The translations under genes were made by a program, and so were the position numbers. Positions 5,643 to 8,107 of a stretch of 8,107 nt of DNA are shown here, piece by piece (the stretch's first letter is position 1; every line of letters starts with the position of its first letter). The stretch is from the NCBI GenBank assembly GCA_027013765.1, contig JALWGG010000109.1, forward strand, positions 4,980 through 13,086. Reading direction: 5' to 3'. The notes below the pieces were generated by a model. The model was not told the origin of the DNA, made no database searches, and saw only the letters and a list, made by a program, of their open reading frames with translations. Origin of the DNA: Acidilobaceae archaeon. GTDB taxonomy: Archaea; Thermoproteota; Thermoprotei_A; Sulfolobales; Acidilobaceae.

Positions 5643-6476
5643 GTGAGGATCGTTGTAGGGATAAAGTGGGTCCCAAACACCCAGGCCGTCAGGTTCGACC
5701 CCAAGACTGGCACACTCATTAGGACCGGAGTCCCAGCCATAGTAAACCCACACGACCTGCCAGCAGCAGAGCTTGCATTGAGGCTGAGGGACGAGTATGG
5801 AGGCGAGGTCATAGTATTGACTATGGCCCCCCCTCCAGCTGTGCAGGGATTGGAGCATATACTAGGTATGGGCGCTGATAAAGCCGTCCTCCTCACCGAT
5901 AGGGCCTTCGCCGGGGCCGACACGCTTGCCACCAGCTATGTCATCGCTGAGGGGATCCGGAAGATAGAGAGGGAGATCGGGAAGGTGGACCTAGCGGTGT
6001 TCGGGCAGGAGACTATAGATTCGAGCACCGCCCATATCGGGGCCCAGGTGGCCAGCTGGCTGGGCTGGCCATACATCTACTACGTCAAGAATGCCAAGAT
6101 GGTTAACGGCGCCCTCAGGGTTGAAAGGCAGCTTGAGAACGCTGTAGAGACCTTCGACGTCGGGCTTCCGGCGGTTGTCAGCGTTGCCATGAAGGCCTTA
6201 AAGGCCAGGCCAGTCAGGCTCTCACACAAGTTGAGGGTGAAGCTTGAGAAGCCCATAATAGTGTGGAGCAATAAGGACCTGGGATTAGACCCTAGATGTG
6301 TAGGCTTGAAGGGGTCTCCAACCATAGTATCCAAAGTCACATACCTGCCAGAAGTCCCCAGGAGGAAGATCGTGTACAAGCCTAAGGACCCTAGGGATGC
6401 GGCTAGGTGGATACTAGCGCAGCTATTCCAGGACGAGAAGACTAGGGAGGCACTACACAAGGCTCTATGGGGGTGA
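5643..6476 (+). CDS. fixA: FixA (EtfB), beta subunit of the electron-bifurcating ETF
   Basis: With FixB it forms the flavin core, where NADH electrons are split into a high-potential branch (quinone, via FixC/X) and a low-potential branch (ferredoxin or flavodoxin). The 277-residue product starts M-R-I-V-V-G-I-K-W-V-P, as EtfB proteins do. It then shows V34-N-P-H-D38, D86-R-A-F-A-G-A-D-T-L-A-T-S-Y99, the form typical of bifurcating EtfB, and the loop G121-Q-E-T-I-D-S-S-T-A-H-I-G-A-Q135. Near 212-227 there is D-L-G-L-D-x-x-x-V-G-L-K-G-S-P-T. The S-S-T-A-H in the loop differs from the common G-D-T-A-Q. Start 5643 is chosen over GTG 5634 because of the well-spaced GAGGTG and the fit to the family N-terminus. 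Confidence 0.95.
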   Translation: MRIVVGIKWVPNTQAVRFDPKTGTLIRTGVPAIVNPHDLPAAELALRLRDEYGGEVIVLTMAPPPAVQGLEHILGMGADKAVLLTDRAFAGADTLATSYVIAEGIRKIEREIGKVDLAVFGQETIDSSTAHIGAQVASWLGWPYIYYVKNAKMVNGALRVERQLENAVETFDVGLPAVVSVAMKALKARPVRLSHKLRVKLEKPIIVWSNKDLGLDPRCVGLKGSPTIVSKVTYLPEVPRRKIVYKPKDPRDAARWILAQLFQDEKTREALHKALWG

Positions 6477-6477
6477 T
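6472..6477 (+). promoter_or_regulatory. Shine-Dalgarno site deciding the fixB start
   Basis: GGTGAT overlaps the fixA stop codon (TGA 6474-6476) and is four bases before ATG 6482. The earlier in-frame ATG 6467 lies upstream of it and inside fixA, so 6482 is preferred. Confidence 0.65.
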
Positions 6478-6481
6478 TGGG

Positions 6482-7594
6482 ATGCCTAAGGTGGATTGCG
6501 GGAAGCTGTGTCCTGAATGGCCGTGTGAGCAGCCTGACGAGTTCAAGAATGTGTGGGTCATAACTGAGGCAAGCGAGGAGGGAGTGAGCGAGGCCAGCCT
6601 ACAGATGCTAACCCCGGCACTGGAGATTGCTGGAAAGCTGGGGAGCAAGGTAGTAGGGGTGCTTATAGGGTATAATGTGGAGAGGCATGCTGAAACCCTG
6701 ATAAGGCATGGAGCAGATGAGGTTATAGTGGTTGACAGCGAGGACCTCAAGGAATACTACCCAGAGGTCTATGGCCAAGTGGTTGTAGACCTTGCCAGGA
6801 AGTACAAGCCAGAGGTCATACTGATAGCAGCAACCATGAGAGGCAGAGAGATGGGCCCATATATAGCAAACACCCTAAGGGCAGGCATAACCGCCGACTG
6901 TACAGACTTCGATGTAGATGAGAAGACACGGGATGTGCTACTCATAAGACCACCCTTCGCAGCCATAATGCTTGCATACATCAAGACCCCCTTCAGGAGG
7001 CCCCAGATAGGTACTGCCAGGCCAAACGTCTTCCCAGTCCCACCAGCCGACGACACCAGGAAAGGGGAGATCATAAGGGAGACGGTACAGGTCAGGAAGA
7101 CCAGGACGAGGCTGGTCTCAAGGACCATCCTGAAGAGGGAGGAGATACCAATTGAGAAGGCAGAGATCATTGTATCGGGAGGCAAGGGCCTAGGAGGCCC
7201 AGAGGGGTTCAAGCTCCTAGAGGAGCTCGCAAGCATACTTGGAGGCGTGGTGGCAGGGTCCAGGAAGGCTGTGGATGCAGGATGGATCAGCCACGAGAGG
7301 CAGGTGGGGCAGACTGGTAAAAGCGTGAAGCCCATACTCTATATAGCAGTCGGTATAAGCGGTGCCGCCCAGCACATGATAGGCGTGAGGGAGGCTACAA
7401 GGATCGTTGCAATAAACATAGACCCAGAGGCGCCCATATTCAACCAGGCTGACTACGGCGTTATAGGAGACTATAAGGAGATCGTAGAGAGCCTAATAGA
7501 GGAGTTGAAGAAACTTAAAGAGGCCGGGCCGGAAGCCGTTGATGAATTGATTAAGGAGTACACCATACAAGAGGCAGCGGTACAGCAGGGTTGA
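6482..7594 (+). CDS. fixB: FixB (EtfA), alpha subunit of the electron-bifurcating ETF
   Basis: The 370-residue product pairs with FixA. Its C-terminal domain binds the electron-transferring FAD. The N-terminal domain begins near residue 20 (V-W-V-I-T-E). The block R-R-P-Q-I-G-T-A-R-P near 175-185 matches the EtfA R-P-Q-M-A-T-V-R-P. The FAD domain shows S232-G-G-K-G-L-G238, G259-S-R-K-A-V-D265, V275-G-Q-T-G-K280, G291-I-S-G-A-A-Q-H298 and N321-Q-A-D-Y-G-V-I-G-D330, all as expected. Unusual is a short N-terminal extension with C6, C10 and C15 (C-x3-C-x4-C), too small for a ferredoxin domain. The C-terminus carries an extra charged helix of about 25 residues. ATG 6482 has GGTGAT at 6472-6477; an ATG at 6467 would overlap fixA by ten bases. 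Its TGA overlaps the TTG of trkH. Confidence 0.95.
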   Translation: MPKVDCGKLCPEWPCEQPDEFKNVWVITEASEEGVSEASLQMLTPALEIAGKLGSKVVGVLIGYNVERHAETLIRHGADEVIVVDSEDLKEYYPEVYGQVVVDLARKYKPEVILIAATMRGREMGPYIANTLRAGITADCTDFDVDEKTRDVLLIRPPFAAIMLAYIKTPFRRPQIGTARPNVFPVPPADDTRKGEIIRETVQVRKTRTRLVSRTILKREEIPIEKAEIIVSGGKGLGGPEGFKLLEELASILGGVVAGSRKAVDAGWISHERQVGQTGKSVKPILYIAVGISGAAQHMIGVREATRIVAINIDPEAPIFNQADYGVIGDYKEIVESLIEELKKLKEAGPEAVDELIKEYTIQEAAVQQG

Positions 7595-8107
7595 ATGCCA
7601 GAAGCCTGGCATGGGCACTAGGAGCATCACTAGTGGCATCTGGGATCCCCATAACGGCCTCCGGGATCCTGGGCTACGCATCGGCTCCCGGCAGGGGGCC
7701 ACTGCTACTCATATTTCTAGGAGCCTCATACATATCCACCGGCTTGATCCTCTACAAATCCTTCTATACGCGTATAAATTACTCGGAGGCCGTGGCGCTA
7801 ACGGTGGCCATATGGATTCTAACACCCGTCTTCGGCGCACTTCCCTTCAGAGCGCTACTGGGGATACCCCTGCTAGACTCACTGTTTGAGAGTGTTAGTG
7901 CATGGACGACTACGGGCCTCACAATATTCAGTGGGGAGCCGAGCAGCTCGGGGGGAGTGTATGTACCAGACGTATCCAGCCTCCCGGTGGAGGTTAAGTG
8001 GCTCAGGACACTGGTCCAGTGTAACGGCGGGCTTGGGATAGTGATTTTTACCATCGCCGTCCTGGCGCCCCCAGGCATCTCTGTAGCGACCCTATACCTT
8101 GCTGAGG
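7591..8107 (+). CDS. trkH: TrkH/KtrB-type potassium uptake protein, partial (runs off the end)
   Basis: The first 172 residues of a Trk family K+ transporter, the membrane pore subunit that usually works with a TrkA-type regulator. Hydrophobic helices lie at about 7-28, 37-55 and 66-86. Next comes the first pore loop, F99-E-S-V-S-A-W-T106-T-T-G109-L-T, whose T-T-T-G is the selectivity filter signature. W137-L-R-T-L-V-Q143-C-N-G146-G-L-G-I follows, matching the family's R-x-x-x-Q-W-x-G-G-x-G-I except that C-N replaces W-x. No earlier start exists: the frame opens at 7555 after a stop and the first start codon is TTG 7591, which overlaps the fixB TGA (TTGA). The ribosome site is weak, so translation is probably coupled to fixB. 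Three further pore repeats would lie beyond the window. Confidence 0.9.
   Translation, partial: MNARSLAWALGASLVASGIPITASGILGYASAPGRGPLLLIFLGASYISTGLILYKSFYTRINYSEAVALTVAIWILTPVFGALPFRALLGIPLLDSLFESVSAWTTTGLTIFSGEPSSSGGVYVPDVSSLPVEVKWLRTLVQCNGGLGIVIFTIAVLAPPGISVATLYLAE

Noticed and set aside
5516..5932. Minus-strand frames across fixX and fixA
   Set aside because: Shadow frames; no plausible domain, and they overlap conserved coding sequence.
7611..7889. A 92-codon plus-strand frame starting at ATG 7611
   Set aside because: Its product is low-complexity and unlike any membrane protein, and it lies in another frame over the clear TrkH coding sequence.

Overview
The window looks like chromosomal DNA from a hyperthermophilic archaeon, most likely a crenarchaeon of the Desulfurococcales type. 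The evidence is an A-type ATP synthase subunit D, arginine written almost only as AGG/AGA and isoleucine often as ATA, GGTG/GGTGAT Shine-Dalgarno sites, several TTG starts, A+T-rich TATA-like boxes without bacterial -35/-10 pairs, and a candidate archaeal C/D box guide RNA. The genus cannot be fixed from the sequence alone.

Left part (1 to about 2860). A very A+T-rich, gene-poor stretch (1-346) leads into a gene for an exported or membrane-anchored, cysteine-rich protein of unknown family. Its reading frame appears to be broken near its end: an open frame one base back (1636-1815) reads like its natural C-terminus. Two genes for unrecognised multi-spanning membrane proteins follow (1855-2364 and 2470-2805). 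The second is preceded by short frames with good ribosome binding sites of their own.

Middle (2865-4028). A small two-helix membrane protein gene (2865-3113) runs tail to tail into, and overlaps, atpD for the A-type ATPase central stalk subunit D on the minus strand (3085-3741). The intergenic stretch 3742-4028 is dense. It holds an A+T box that could serve atpD on one strand and a small RNA on the other, a C/D box sRNA candidate with exact 12-nt spacing between all four boxes (about 3806-3871), a TATA-like box for the fix operon, and a hairpin in the fix leader.

Right part (4029-8107). A tight operon fixC-fixX-fixA-fixB encodes a complete FixABCX (EtfABCX) electron-bifurcating flavoprotein complex. 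In this family NADH oxidation is coupled to reduction of quinone (through FixC/FixX) and of ferredoxin or flavodoxin. A TrkH-type potassium transporter gene starts at a TTG that overlaps the fixB stop codon and runs off the end of the window. The fixC/fixX and fixB/trkH junctions share the same TTGA overlap, and the start codons of fixA and fixB are best placed a few codons inside the longest frames because of well-spaced Shine-Dalgarno sites.

Together the right half is an energy and ion module: ATPase stalk, quinone/ferredoxin bifurcation and K+ uptake. The left half is accessory material of unknown function.
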